From Eulemur rufifrons (lineage: Eukaryota; Chordata; Mammalia; Primates; Lemuridae): DNA of 64,000 nt. Within the stretch, counting starts at the first letter, position 1, and the number at the start of each line of letters is the position of its first letter. The notes beneath the pieces were generated by a model. It was not told where the DNA came from and made no database searches. It saw only the letters and a list, made by a program, of their open reading frames with translations. The stretch spans positions 105,918,965-105,982,964 of the forward strand of contig NC_091001.1 of the NCBI RefSeq assembly GCF_041146395.1, read 5' to 3'. Below are positions 12,756 to 25,984 of the stretch, piece after piece. Position numbers and translations under genes: made by a program.

Positions 12756-14990
12756 TATTTTTATAACAGCTTTATTGAGATATAAATTTTACACAATTCA
12801 CCCACTTGAGGTATACAATCCAATAATATTTAGTATATTCACAGAATGATGCAGCCATCACCACAATTTTACTTCATTTTTACTACCCTAAAAAAGAACT
12901 CTGTATACTTCAGCAGTCACCCTCTACCTCTAAATACCTCCTCTCCACCCTATCTCTGGACAGCCATTAATACTTTTTTCTGTGTCAATAGAGTTTGCTA
13001 CTCAGGACTTTTCATATGAATGGAATAATATGACATGTAGTCCTTTGTGACTGGTATTTTGTATGTGGCATAGTGTTTTCAAGGTTCATTCATACTGTAG
13101 CATGTACCAGTATTTTACTTCTTTTTATAAAGGAATAATATTCTACTTTGTGAACATATCACACTATATCCATTCCTCAATTGATAGTTATTTGGGTTGT
13201 TTAAAAAAATTTTGATATGAAAAATTATTGCTATTCTGAACATACACATATAAGTTTTTGCAAGCACAAGTGTTTTCATTTATCTTGGATATATACATAG
13301 GAGTGGAATTGCTGGGTAATTGGTAACTATATGTTTGTGGTTTTGAGGGACTGCCAGAAATTTTCTAGTGCAGCTATAACATTTTTTTTTTTAACATTTC
13401 CAGTAGCAATGAATTAGGGTCTTAATTTCTCTGAACCTCTCCAAATTCATGTGATTATCTGCCTTATTATTATGACCATGCTCTGGGTATAAAGTATACC
13501 TTAATGTGGTTTTGATTTGTATTCCCCTGATGAAAAATGATTGAGCATCTCTTCATGTGATTATTGGCCATTTTTATATTTTGTTTGAAGAAATGTCTCT
13601 TTAGATCCTTTGCCTAGTTTTTAATTGCGTTATCTGTCTTTTATTATTAAGAGATTTTTTTAATATCCTAGACAAGTTTTTTATGAAACATGTAATTTCA
13701 AAATAGTTTCCCCCTTTCAGTGGCATCTTTTTCACTTTCTTGATTAGTGTTAATTTTCCTTAAGTATTTGAGAGAACTCACCAGTGAAGCCAATAATTCC
13801 AGAGCTTTTCTTTGTTGAAAGTTTTAAATTACAAATTCAATTGCTTTGCTTGTTTTAGATGTATTAAGTTTCTTTCCTTTTTTTTGAGTTATTCTCAGTA
13901 GTTTTGCTTGTTACTAAAAACTTATCTATTTCATTTAATTTAACTGATTTCTTTGAGTATAGTTTTTCATAGTATTTTCTCATAATATTTTTGTTGTTAT
14001 TTTCTGTGGTTGGTGGTAATGTCCCTTATTTCATCCTGAATTTTTTAATTTGAGTTTCTCTCTTTTTTATCAATTGATCTAAAAGTTTGTCAATTTCATC
14101 GATCTTATCAAAGAAACATTTTTGATTTCTTGCATTTCCTCAATTTTTTCTTATTTTCAATTTCATTAATATACACTCTAAATGTTATCATTTATTTTTT
14201 TTCTACTTCTTAAGTTTAGTTCCTTTTTCTTGATTCAGTGCCATAAGATGGAAGGTTAGATTATTGATTTGAGAACTTATTTTTGATATAGGCATTTGCA
14301 GCTATAAATTTCCCTCTAAGTTTTGCCTCATCCCATGAGTTTTGGTATATTGTGTTTTTCTTTTCATTCATATCCAATATTTTAAAATTTCCCTTGCAAT
14401 TTCTGCTTTTAAAGATTGGTTATTTAGCAGTGTCCTGAGAACTTCCCAAATTCTTGATTTGAATTTTCCTCCATTTTGATCTGAGAAGTTTCTTCTTATG
14501 ATTTCAATCATTTTTAAGTTATTGAGGTTTGTTTAGTGTCCTACCATATGCTCTATCTGGCAGGTTGTTTGTTCCAAGTGTGCTTGAGAAGAATAGTTAT
14601 TCCGCTGTGCTGCAGTATAGTGTTCAATAGATGTTTATTAGGTTTACCCAGTCTATAGTGTTGTTCGTGTCTTCTATTGTTTACATCTTCTATTTCCTTG
14701 TGATCGTCTGCCTAGTTGTTTCATGCCATTATTTATAGTGGGTTATATATGTTCTAATTATTATTGTTGAATTGCCTGTTTTTCCTTTCAATTTTGTCAG
14801 TTTTTGCTTTACATATTTTGGGGCTCTTTTTTTAGATACATATATGCTTATACTTGTACATTTTGCTGAAGAACTGACTTTTTATCATTATGAACTTTCC
14901 CTCTTCATCTTCCTCTTTATTGTTTATTTGTTCTGATGTTAGTAGAGCTAGTTCAGGTCTGAGAATAATGAAGAGAGGAAGATGGTATAA
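12756..14990 (-). mobile_element. L1M, 3' end and ORF2, antisense, internally deleted
   Basis: The left edge is the antisense L1M 3' end ('aacagctttattgagatata'). ORF2 C-terminal sequence follows to about 13720 ('ggagtggaattgctgggtaa'). Then it jumps near 13760 to the antisense of the RT N-terminal region (around 'actcaccagtgaagcc', the SPGPDGFTGEFY block in intact ORF2) and runs on into endonuclease-region sequence by 14600 ('cttgagaagaatagttatt'). About 1.5 kb of ORF2 seems deleted between the two parts. Frames are broken throughout. Confidence 0.75.
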
Positions 14991-15059
14991 GACAATAAAA
15001 AAATGTAAAGAAATAATAGTGTGAATTTTCCAAATTTGATTGAAAATATAAACCCACAT

Positions 15060-15530
15060 ATCCAAGAAGCTCCATGAAACATGAGGGTAATAAAATTAAA
15101 AAAAAACATACCAAGGCATAAACACAATCAAATTGCTAAAATGAATAATTAAAAAAAAAAGGAAAAAGGCTGAAAGCAGCCAGAGATTGAAAGAATGATT
15201 ACATGGAGGGGAAGAAGGTATGAGTTACAACAGTATTCAATTCAGAAATGATGCAGTGATGCAAGCCATAAGACAACAGAGAATTAAAAGTGTTTAGCTG
15301 TCAACCTAAACACAAACTGTCAACCTAAATACAAACAGGCCAAAAGTAAAGAAGGATGGAAAAAGCTGCAGTACTCAAACATTACTGAAATGAACACTAG
15401 ACTACATACATTCATATCAGAGAAACAGCATTTTTGAACCAGAGATAAGATTTTATAATAAAAAGGTGTGAGTCTATCAAGAGGAAAACATTAAATGTGA
15501 AAGACTAAATGTTGTATCCTAAGATTGAAA
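15060..15530 (+). mobile_element. L1M 5'-region fragment
   Basis: Matches the L1M 5' (UTR/ORF1-side) pattern around 'gctgaaagcagccagagatt'. It contains a 19-bp tandem duplication at 15299-15336. Confidence 0.5.
15299..15336. repeat. 19-bp tandem duplication
   Basis: Two adjacent units, TGTCAACCTAAACACAAAC and TGTCAACCTAAATACAAAC, match at 18 of 19 positions. Confidence 0.9.
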
Positions 15531-15544
15531 ACAGCCCATAGATG

Positions 15545-15860
15545 TTCACTCTCCTGATTTTCATGCAGTATTGTACTAAAGAGTCAAGTCAGCACAATAA
15601 GACAATAAAGAAAAAAACAAAAAGCACATGGTTGGGAAAATGAAGCATAAAAGTGAATGTATTTGCCAATGACGTGACCACATTTCTAGAAAATTTGAAG
15701 ATATTATCTAATAAATGGGTTTAGTAATGTTACAGAATTCAAGATCAATATACAAAAATCTGTAATGCTACTCTATATAACAACAAATACATACTTGGAA
15801 CTTGAAAGTAAAACAATACTATTTTTAGTAGTATCAAAATAATTGAACTACAACTCATGG
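15545..15860 (+). mobile_element. L1M ORF2 fragment after the RT active-site region
   Basis: Frame-broken translation still shows ORF2 spacing: an IRQ-like stretch, a degenerate active-site block, then 'acagaattcaagatcaatat' (the KINVQKS-like block) and tyrosine/threonine-rich residues. Several stops and shifts. Confidence 0.55.
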
Positions 15861-16179
15861 TACCCTAATGAAAGAATGATTCTCAACTGGAGGTCAACCC
15901 CTGGAGACAATATCTACAAAATTCAAACATTATACAAAGAGTAAATGCCTGAAATCACTTGAAGTAAACAAAAGGAGTCAGACTCCAGGGAGAGGATGGG
16001 AATAGAGCAAAGTAGTTCTCCAGCTGTATAAATCTAGGCCTGTGGTTATGTGCCAGCCACATGCCCTGCCTAGGGGTGGTGGGCATCAGTGTCAAATGAC
16101 ACTATCTTTCTGATGAGGAGAATTTGAGCCTAAAGCCAGGGACTCAGAAATAAAATGAGTGGGAGAAACTAGAAAAAGG
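15861..16179. other. Unrecognised, possibly L1M-derived
   Basis: More GC-rich than its surroundings, without a consensus I can name. Confidence 0.3.
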
Positions 16180-18683
16180 AAGAGCCAGAGAAAGATACCC
16201 CAGATTCTGTCTAATGACATCTATGACTGATTTCAGAAACACGGGTTTGCAGAATAGACTTAGAGAAGCTCTATCACAAAAGATGTATCAGAGATGAGAG
16301 CTGCTTCCTAAGACATGAGGTTTGAGTTTTAGATCCAGCAAGAAAATTACCTGCCAAAAAAGGAAATAATCCTAATCAGAAAAAAACAAGTCTTTAAAAT
16401 CTCTACAATATAACTTGTAAACTGCAAAGCATATAATTAAAAATTATCTGACACAAAATAAAATGAAGTGAGTCTGACTCTGAGATGAAGCAAACTTGAA
16501 AACTACCAGACAAGAATTTTAAAACGCTGTTAATATTTTTAATGAGGTAAAGCAAAATATGCTTTTAATGTAATAAAAGTTAGAAAATATCAGCAGACAT
16601 ATAGAAAAGAATAAAAGGACGAAATAGATATTCTAGAGTTGAAAAAAATACAGTATCTTAAATTTAAAATAGTAATAACAGAATGGATTTTTCACCCGAA
16701 TGAAAATGGAGAAAAGAATAAGTGAACTTGAAGATAAATCATTTAGAAATTATCTAAGAGAACAGACAAAAAAAAAGACTCAAATTATTTTATAAAAAGA
16801 GTTTCAAGTGCCTGTTATATAATATCAATTAGCTCAATGTACATATATGTGAAATCCTAGAAGCAGTGGGTAGAAAGAATTGGGTAGAAAAATTAAAGAA
16901 ATAATAATAAAAATTTCCATATTTGATGAAAAATGCTAATTTGTAGATATAACACATGCTCAATGGATACCAAGAAAAATAAGCATGAATCATCCCAGCA
17001 AATTCACATCATAGTTAAATTGTTGACAATCAGATATAAAGAGCAAATGTTGAAAGCACAAGAGAAAAATTATACATGAAACAGATGGAAACAAAAAGAT
17101 AATTATATGCTGTCATCTCTGTAGAAATCATGAAAATCAGAAGACAATGGAACCACACATTAAATGTGCTTAAAAACAACACAAACTATTAACTGAAAAT
17201 TGTACATCCTGTGAAAATATTTTTCAAGAATGATAAAAATAGATATTTTTACACAAATTAAAACTAATAGAACTTATTACCAGCAAACATGCATTACAAA
17301 TATGATAAAGGAAGTTCTTTAGACTAAAGGGTTAGGATATCAGGTGGATTCTCAGGTGCATAGGAAAGAATAGAGTATATCAAAAAAAAAAAAAAGGTAA
17401 ATATCTGTGTAAATGCAAATAGTAATTTTTTCTTTATTTTTTGTTTTTCTTTTAATTTCTTATAAGCTATACACCTGCTTGAAGCAAAACATGACAATAT
17501 TCTTCTGAAGGATTTATAACATATGTAGATGTAGCACACATAATACTATACAGGGAAGGAAATGGAACTAAATGAAGTGGCACAATATGAATTATGAAGA
17601 GATTATGAAAAATTAGCAATGTATCTTATAATTTTTAGGGTGACCACTAAAAATGTGGCTACAAAACCTAACTGGGATGTATTCTGAGAAAGGAAGATTA
17701 ATTTAACATTTGAAAACCAGTTAATGCAATTCACCATATTAACAAAACAAAGAAATAAAAGTATGTGATCATTTTCATAAGTGTTGGAAATCTTTGGAGG
17801 AAATTAAAAAATTTTCAGGCTTAAAAAAAGAAAAGAAAAACTATCGACAAACTAGGAATAGAATGGGTACTCCTTATCCTGTAAAGGATCTCTACAAACA
17901 CATATATCTAATACCCTTATTTGTAAAAGGCTGAATGGTTTCTGTCTGATATTGGACCACCACAATGTCAACTATCAGTTCATATATTCAACATTGTAAT
18001 GGGAGTTCTAACCCTTTCAGTAATACAGGAAAACAAAGTACAATGCATACAAATTTGAAATAAATAAAACAATCTATAATTGTGAAAGATGTGATTGTAT
18101 ATGCACAGCAAGAAAAGGAATCTACAAAATATTTACTAGTTCCACATTAAAAATTAATATAAAATCAATTAATTTTTATATCCACAATGAACAATTGGGA
18201 AATTAAATTTAAAACCTCAGTTTAAAGTAGCATCTAAAACACTTAAGAAACAATTTAAAAATAGATGTCCAAATATGAGGTGATGGATGTGTTAGCTAAC
18301 CTGACTGTAGTAATCATTTCATAATGTATACGTATGTCAAAACACAACACTGTACATCTTGAATATATGCAATTTTTGTCAATTAAAAAATAGATGTGCA
18401 AGAACTATTCACCTGAAAGTACAAAATATTGCAAAGGGAAATTAGAGAACACCTAAATAATTTGAGACATATACCATGTTGTTGGATGCAAGTCTTAATA
18501 TTGAAAATACAGCAATTCTTTTCAAGCAATCTATAATTTGATACAATCCTCTCAGAAGCCCAAAAGGTTTAAGCAGCCTTTCTTAAAATTAACAAGTTGA
18601 TTTCAAAACTTAATGGAATGGAAAAATAGAAAGACTAGCCAAAACAAGCTTTAAAAAAGAAGAACGAGGTTTGAGGACTTATT
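16180..18683 (+). mobile_element. Old L1M, 5' region joined to ORF2 RT domain
   Basis: From 16180 to about 17660 it follows L1M 5'-region consensus ('ataagtgaacttgaagata', 'aatcagaagacaatggaacc', 'aaggaagttctttagactaa'). From about 17690 it follows RT-domain coding sequence with many stops: an 'atgcaattcaccatattaac' block, then 'gtaatgggagttctaaccc' (the VLEVLA region). ORF1 and the endonuclease region are missing. The copy is interrupted by a short L1 3' end (18269-18380) and by an Alu, and continues to about 19900. Confidence 0.7.
18269..18380 (+). mobile_element. Short L1M 3' end inserted into an older L1M ORF2
   Basis: About 112 bp matching the extreme 3' end of L1M ('gaggtgatggatgtgttagc', 'catttcataatgtatacgt', 'caattttt'). 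It is flanked by near-identical 17-mers, AATTTAAAAATAGATGT at 18252-18268 and AATTAAAAAATAGATGT at 18381-18397 (one mismatch). ORF2 sequence resumes immediately after. Confidence 0.7.
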
Positions 18684-19022
<339 letters not shown>

Positions 19023-19032
19023 GAGGACTTAT

Positions 19033-19905
19033 ATTATTTAACTTTAAGGCATATTCTAATGATATAATAATTTGAAGGTTTCAATGTAAGAGTTAAAAGT
19101 ATAACATTTTTAGAAGAAAATATACGAGGAAATCTTTGTGATTATATTCAGTAATGTTTTGTTAGGGTACCAAAAAAGCATAAGCTGCAAAAGAAATAAT
19201 TATATACATTGAATTTAATAAAAAATTTTTTAAAAATCTTTAAAAATGAATACTAAGAAAATGAAGAGGCAAACAATAGAATGGGATAAAATGTTTATAA
19301 AATATTTATTTGACAAAAGCCTTATATTCAGACTAATAGTACATTCTGTTAGTATATTCAGACTAACAGAACATTGATAACTCAATATCAAGAAGTAAAA
19401 AATATTAATAAATGAAAATAAAACAAGCAAAATAGTTGAACATATATCTCACCAAAGAAAATATATAAATAAAAATATGCACATAAATTAAATGTTCAAT
19501 ATTATTAGTCATTAGATAGGTGCAAATTAAAACCACAATGACATACCAATGCACACCCACAGCAACTGCTAAAATCATAAAGACTGCCAATATCAAGTAT
19601 TTGCAAGAATAAGTAACAGTGCAAAATGCTACCATGCCATTAAAAAACAGTTGGGCTATTTTGAGAAATTAAACTTATCATCACTATATGTTACCAAAAT
19701 ATAACTCCTATATTTACTGGAAGAGTTAAAGATATATGTACCCATAAATACATGTACTTGATTTGTCATAGAAACTTCTTTTCATAAAAGCCAAAAACCT
19801 GAACCAATCAAAATGTTTATTAAGTGATGGATGGAGAAACAAAATGTAATATGTTTTAACAACATAATACTACTACTAAGCAATAACAATTAACAAAACT
19901 GATGT
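19033..19905 (+). mobile_element. Old L1M ORF2 C-terminus, continued after the Alu
   Basis: Continues the interrupted L1M: 'aaaatatacgaggaaatct', 'agataggtgcaaattaaaac', 'accacaatgacataccaatg', 'gggctattttgagaaatta'. It holds a local duplication at 19323-19375. Frames are destroyed. Confidence 0.65.
19323..19375. repeat. 30-bp period partial tandem duplication
   Basis: A 23-bp segment beginning TATATTCAGACTAA at 19323-19345 recurs at 19353-19375 with two mismatches. Confidence 0.85.
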
Positions 19906-20840
19906 GTCTAAGGAATGTATATCAGGTAAGGACATTTTATTTAAATCTTGAAAATAATTAGAGGGTTGGTTGGCAATCCCTAGAAATACTTTTCTAGAGC
20001 ACAGTGACTGAGGGAGGAATGGTATAGGATGGGTGGAATGGGAAACAATAGGGTCAAGAGGGACCGTGACCTTGTAGGCCATGATCAGGAATAGTGATCT
20101 TGTTCTAAGTTATATTAGGAACCCGTTGAAATGAAAAAAAAAAAAAAATGGCCCTGGTATATCAACAAAGATAGAGTGAGACTGTGGGGTTTGTGTCATA
20201 TTTTAGAAATAGAGAAAATAATATTGTTTTTATATATTGGTTATGACATATAAGTAAAAAAGTAATAAATGAAGACTCAAGTTTGAGCTTGAGCAACTGG
20301 AAGGACACTGGTGCCACTGGGAAGCCTGAGAAATGAACATATTTTGAGTTGCAGGAATCAAATTCTCTGATTTAGACTCGTTAATTATGAGGGGTCTTTC
20401 AAACACCTACATAGGCGCAATGACAAATCAACTGACGAGAAAGGGAAGTTCAAGGCTTGAGTTATACTTTGAGTGTTATAAGCATAGAAATGGAGTTTTA
20501 AAGTCATAGGTCTTAATTAACTGACCAAGAGAAAGTATAATTAAAAAAAAGAAGAAGAAAGGAGGAGAGGAAAGGAAAGAAATTATTCCTCTACTGAGTT
20601 CTTGAAGACTGGCTGGACAGCTTGAAGAGATTACAATGCAATCAAAAGAGGGTGGAATCACTCAAGCCTGAAAAAGAAAAAAAAAAAAAAAAATTCCAAA
20701 AGTAATTGGTCTTCAGTGTGAATGCTGGAAGGACAAAGAAGTGATTATTAAATTTGGCAAATTGGAAGGCATTAGTGACCTTGCCAGCAAACATCTCAGT
20801 GAAGTAATATAACAGAAGCCCAATTGCAGGGTGTTAAAAA
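19906..20840 (-). mobile_element. L2 ORF region, antisense
   Basis: Follows antisense L2 coding consensus: 'gaccttgtaggccatgatc', 'gaacccgttgaaatg', 'cttgagcaactggaaggaca', 'taagcatagaaatgg' and 'attagtgaccttgccagca' (around the RT domain of L2). Simple A-rich expansions are at 20133-20149 and 20676-20693. Confidence 0.7.
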
Positions 20841-21784
20841 AATAATGGAAGACAGGGAAGTGAAGACAATCCCTAGGGACAATGCCTCCTTTAAGATGTG
20901 GAAGGACCTGTGGTTCAGGAATATATATATATTTTTCCATTCTGATAGGGGGAACATATCAGTGGGGCTTGGAAATATAGTCCCTCTCACTCAAAGCACT
21001 CCAATGTGGAGTGCACAGATTAATTCCAGTCAGTCTCACACTGACCTGTTCCAGCTCAGAGGAGCCTGTTCCCTACCCTAGACACTCAGTGGCTCTCTTA
21101 ACTCCCACAGGTTTAGCTGGATGGTCCTCAGAGTGTCTTGCTATAAATTTTTTGTTGAGAACCTAAAATCCTGTTCAAGGGCACAGCTCTTCAAGAGGTA
21201 CCTCAACAAGTATTAAGTGCCACAGCTACTTTAGAAAAAGCTTTCTGTAATAGTGTGGTGCCAGCCTGTCCTTGTGCTTTGGAATATTGTCAGGTGGTAA
21301 TGATGTAAAGCATGGAGAACTTTTATTTATTCCACTAACTCTAGAGTGCTAGAGTCCCTTGTGCCTGATAAGTTCAGTGGGAAAAAAAAATTCAACGTAA
21401 AAATATTGAGCCTTCTGTACTAAACCCTCTTGTTAAACATTCTCTCTTTTTTTTTTCTGAATATCACACAGTTCCTTAATCTGACAATTGCTCCAAAACG
21501 TAATTGCCAAAACCAAATTGCCATAATAATTCTCTATGTTCATTTATCCTTTCATCCTGATTTCTTGATCCTACTGTTCCTCTGGACACCTCTTGAAAGT
21601 CAATGTCATAGTGATCTGCACCTTACCTAGTCAGTTTTTCCTCAATGTTTTCAATCAATTCAACCCACGTCCTTGTACACAGAGTAGCACTGAAAGCTGC
21701 AACTGTCAATTGGAAGCAAAGAGAGGAATTACAGCACATACGTGTCCTTACTGTGATCAAAGCTACAGATCCTAGGATCAAGAT
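20841..21784. other. Unrecognised, partly L2-like
   Basis: Somewhat higher GC than average, no named repeat. The 21420-21690 part could be L2 but the match is weak. Overlapping frames of 60-85 codons in several phases argue against a real CDS. Confidence 0.35.
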
Positions 21785-22010
21785 GGTCATGTGCCAGGTA
21801 GTGTCCAAGGGTCTACATATATACTCTTATTTAATCCTCACAAAACCCAAAGAGGAAAATGATAAAATTCTCATTTACAGATAAGAGAACTTACTCAATT
21901 ATTTTATATAATAAGACCAAAGTCAACAAGCTAGTAGGTGATGGGATAAGAATTCAAAATCATGTTTGTTTGATTGTACACTCTGTTTAATTTCCACTAT
22001 TGCAACACTA
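21785..22010 (-). mobile_element. MIR SINE
   Basis: Antisense MIR: 'catgtgccaggtagtgtcc', 'actcttatttaatcctcaca', 'tcatttacagataagagaac', 'aacaagctagtaggtgatgg'. Confidence 0.75.
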
Positions 22011-22059
22011 CTTTCCATAAGCACGTCACTAGAATGTTACTGTATGTAGATATCTAACA

Positions 22060-22312
22060 TGATTGTTCTTTTCACCTGTCTGGGCCTTGGCATTTGTTTG
22101 TTTCTCCCATTTTCACACATCCCTCCATGCTCACTTTGGGTGAATCTCACATCCCAAACCTTTTCTGACACTCTACAAGTCTTATATATTACAACACCCT
22201 ACTATGTCTATTCTTAGTGAGATAAACAGTATCTGTAACTTGTCTGTCTTCCCTAATGATGCAACAGCATGTTTATCAATAAATGAATGAATTCCTAAAC
22301 AAATGAACAAGT
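22060..22312 (-). mobile_element. L2 3' end
   Basis: Antisense L2 tail with pyrimidine-rich segment and terminal 'tcaataaatgaatgaattc'. Confidence 0.55.
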
Positions 22313-24599
22313 GGATGTTTCTTTAAAAATCTCAGAATGGATCATGCATATCAATTTTGAAGCCTCTATGAATCTAAGCAAAGACACACCACACTGAAGA
22401 GCCTTTAGAGAGATATTTTTATCTACCCCTGAACCAGGGCTAGCAGTTGTCCTCTAACCAGTGATGATTTTTACACTGTGCCTGTCAATTGGGAGTGGAA
22501 TTCTTCTCCTAGTGTTTTCTCCCTGCAGCCCCTCCTCTGTGTCATGCCATTTCTGCCTGTTAGGTCCCATCCCTACCTCTCCTCTAGCAATTGAGAAATC
22601 TTTCTGTCTCTTAAAATGAGTACTGTCAATTTTCTCAGGTGCCGTTTGCTCCTGTTCTCAAGACCTCTGCTCCCTTATTAACAACTCTTTTCCTTTGGTG
22701 CTTAAAGTTCCCTGGATCCCTAATATCTGCCACTTCCCCCTTTTAAAGAAACATCTCAACCCTGTCACTTTCATTAAGTACCAGCTCCTCTTTATCTTTC
22801 TTTTCTTCAGGCCTTAAACTCTCTGAGCGTCTCTCTCATAACAGTATCTGTAATTGATTTCAGCATAGGACTGGCTTTGGTGTAGCTGGGACCTTCTAGG
22901 CTAGAAAATAACTGTCTTGAAGGTGATAGCCAGTCATCCTCCTGTCTCAATTTACCCCGGACTTGGGGCAAGAGGGCACTTTTATAGTTAAAGAAGTTAA
23001 AGTTCTGAGCTTCTCTCACCTTGCTTTTGCCAAATCACTTGCTGTTTGTGGAAGGCAAGTAGTAATAGAGTCACTATTCTCTGCAGAGTGCAGAAGCTTA
23101 GGTTTGAATTTCAGACAGTTGTGGAACTTCTACCCCTACCCTTTGGTCTTTGCCATTAGTCTGAGAGGCATGGTTTCTATTGATACACTGTAAACATTGC
23201 TGTTTTAAGAATATCACATCATATGTGGTTGACCTCTAGTCAACTGAGATGCTGAATACATTCTCAGATTGTTTCTGGATTTGGAAACCTCATCAATCTC
23301 TTTTAAATGTCCCAGAGGCCCTTTCACATCCAACATATAATAATTATGATCCTTCTCCTTATTTTAGTGTGTATCATGTAAGGCTTTTACTTATACTTCC
23401 ACATCCTGACCTTGCAATTAATCTAATCTTTTGGATTCAATAATAAATAGTACTAATTGTGTAGAAATAGGGTGCATGTGAATAGAAAAAAATTCTTGGG
23501 GAGAAATACAGATTATTGGATGTGCTAGATTCTCCACTATGGTATAGTGAAAAACGTGGAGATTTAGACAAGAATCAGGAAGTACATGCTTGGTGAATTA
23601 GTGTGTCTTTAATAGGACATGCTTAGGAGACATGGGGGTAAGCAGTGGGATCTGGAGTGCATAACTTTAGGAGGTAATGTCTGTACACATCAAGCTTGGG
23701 AAATAGTTGGCTACAGGCAGAAAACAGACTATTTGTAAGAAAATATAAAAGATACAACGGAGTTGATCTATTTCTTACAAAGGGCTGGTTGTGACTGGTG
23801 ATATAAGCATGAGTTTTAAAATAGAACTACTGACTTGATTTGAGCCCATACCATTGTGTAGATTTTTCTTTTTCTTTTAGTTCTCAAATACTATGTACTA
23901 CCAGGGGGGATGGGGAGTGGCTTCAGACTTCAAATACTTTACCTCTCTCCTAAGATCATTAGATCAGTATTTCCAACCACTTTCTTGGTAATAAGGAGAC
24001 ACTGTGGTCTCCAGGGGAAGCACAATGTTCTCCTTCCTCATCAGTGAGGAAGGGATTTATTAACAACACAAAGGTCAACTATTTTTGAACAAAGTTTGGC
24101 TTTGGTGGGAGAATTAGAAATGGGCCCTGAACAAGGGCAAGCCTACTTTTCTTTGTACTTGGCATCTTGTTCTTCCTCTAACAACAAGAGAAGTCAGAGC
24201 TGGAGGATGGAGTGAGTTCAGGATATGTTTCATCAGTCTAGAAACATTACTTCCAAAACAAAACTGATTTCTCTTGGCTCATCAAAGTGGTCCTTTTCCT
24301 AAATCTATCCCTCTAGTTACCTTGATTGAGAGATAAAGAGCAGCTGCAATAATCAACTTGCTAAAGGGTTTAGACTTCTGGATAATTCTTTTTCCATTAA
24401 AGACAAAACAAAACTACTCAGCGCTGCTTCAATTTCCCAAGCACCAAAATTTCAACACGGACAATATGAGCAATATCAACAAAGTTCCCTCCACAATGTG
24501 AACCTGACGTTTTAAAACCTATCTTATCCAAGAGCACAAGCAGAAATATGAGAGCTCTCTTATCATGGCTTTCTCCCACCCCACTCAATATTCTTAATA
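22313..24599. other. Unrecognised non-coding DNA
   Basis: No repeat named with confidence. Overlapping short frames at 22807-23193 on both strands share no domain. Nothing else seen. Confidence 0.4.
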
Positions 24600-24850
24600 T
24601 TTTTATTTATGTTGCCTCTCTGACCTCAAATACAGCAATAACCTCTTAATTGGACCTCTGATCTGAGTTTTACCAGCTTTCTCGGAGTTCTCATTCAAAA
24701 ATGTGTATATAATTATGCCACTTTTATGCTTAACACATTACAGTGGATCCCCATATCTTAAAAATAAAATAAAACTAGCTTAGCTCAGAAGGCTGCTTCT
24801 GAACTACATTTCTGCCTGCAAATAATCCTTTACATATTTCTTGGATGCAC
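24600..24850 (-). mobile_element. L2 fragment
   Basis: Antisense L2: 'ggacctctgatctgag', 'attatgccacttttatgctt', 'acagtggatccccatatctt'. Probably the same copy as 25430-25775. Confidence 0.5.
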
Positions 24851-24950
24851 AATATCAATTTAAATAGACTGTCCCATGGTTTTATCTCCTAAACATTTTT
24901 TTTTAAGTTTATTTTCTTTTATTTGTATTCTCTTTCACTATCTCAGTTTT

Positions 24951-25429
24951 TTTTTTTTTCTTTTGATTTGTGCAGCCCTATCCTGATTGCTTTCCTAGTT
25001 GTATGGCTTTTCCTTCCAGTCTGTTACTTTCATTGTTGTAAACAAAGAAAGCTATTCAAAATAAAACTATAGAAATGTAGTGTTGACTACTACAGCTTGT
25101 CTTAATCTCTCAGTAAAGATAACTAGAGGAATAGATTTAAGAAATGGAAGATTTTGTTGGACCATGAAAAATCAATCTTTTCCTTAAACCTAACATTCCT
25201 AGACTAATTGTGGGAACACATACTGCACTCACCCCATCCTCTGGTTCTGACTGCTCATATCCTGCTAAATAAAGCCCCAAGGATAAGGGATAATACTTTA
25301 ATGCAGATAAAAAGGATTTGTGTGATGGACCATTTCTTCCTTCCATAGTAATCATTATAATTTTGTTCTCAGATATTTAATTTCTCTGACATTCTTTAAT
25401 TTCCTGGAAAGTTCCAGGTACCTTTCCAC
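24951..25429. other. Unrecognised DNA between L2 pieces
   Basis: Starts with a T-rich run at 24949-24964. A 72-codon minus-strand frame at 25137-25355 has no recognisable domain. Confidence 0.35.
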
Positions 25430-25775
25430 ATCAGAATATTTGTGTATGCCCTTTCTGCCTGCAATGCTGTTCATTCTCAACTTGCCTACTTCAAATCTCA
25501 GCTTAATTGTTACTACCTCAGGGTAACATTCAATGATCCCTTGGATTAGTAAGAAATCCTGAAACTTCTTTGATATCAGTTATTATAGTAAACAATTAAA
25601 CATATATTTGTGTCATTTTACTTGAGTAATGTCTGCATTTCCTACTCAAATGTTACCTGGAAATGAGAAAGGGCCTTTTGTGTTTTGCCTATCAACATAT
25701 CTCCACTGCATAGTGCCATACCTAACAAAAACTGAATACTCTGTGAACATTAGATAAATGAATGAAGTATTTGCT
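25430..25775 (-). mobile_element. L2 3' end
   Basis: Antisense L2: 'ccctttctgcctgcaatgct', 'acttcaaatctcagctta', 'tgttactacctcagggtaac', a 'ctccactgcatagtgccata' segment, and 'agataaatgaatga' at the end. Confidence 0.75.
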
Positions 25776-25819
25776 GAATGATTACCATTCTGGTCTGTTC
25801 CTTCCTACGTCACATTTTT

Positions 25820-25860
25820 ATTTTATCCTTAGCAAGCTATATATTTTATCCTTAGCAAGC
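25820..25860. repeat. 23-bp tandem duplication
   Basis: ATTTTATCCTTAGCAAGC occurs perfectly at 25820-25837 and again at 25843-25860, a 23-bp period. Confidence 0.9.
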
Positions 25861-25984
25861 AAGTCATAATGCATCTTATAAATTCCTGCTACTGTGATGT
25901 GGCATGCAGTGTTTCTCTTTCCAGGTCCTCATTCTCTGCTTTTTATACTCATTCATCATATCCCCATCATCTATTGAGCTAACA

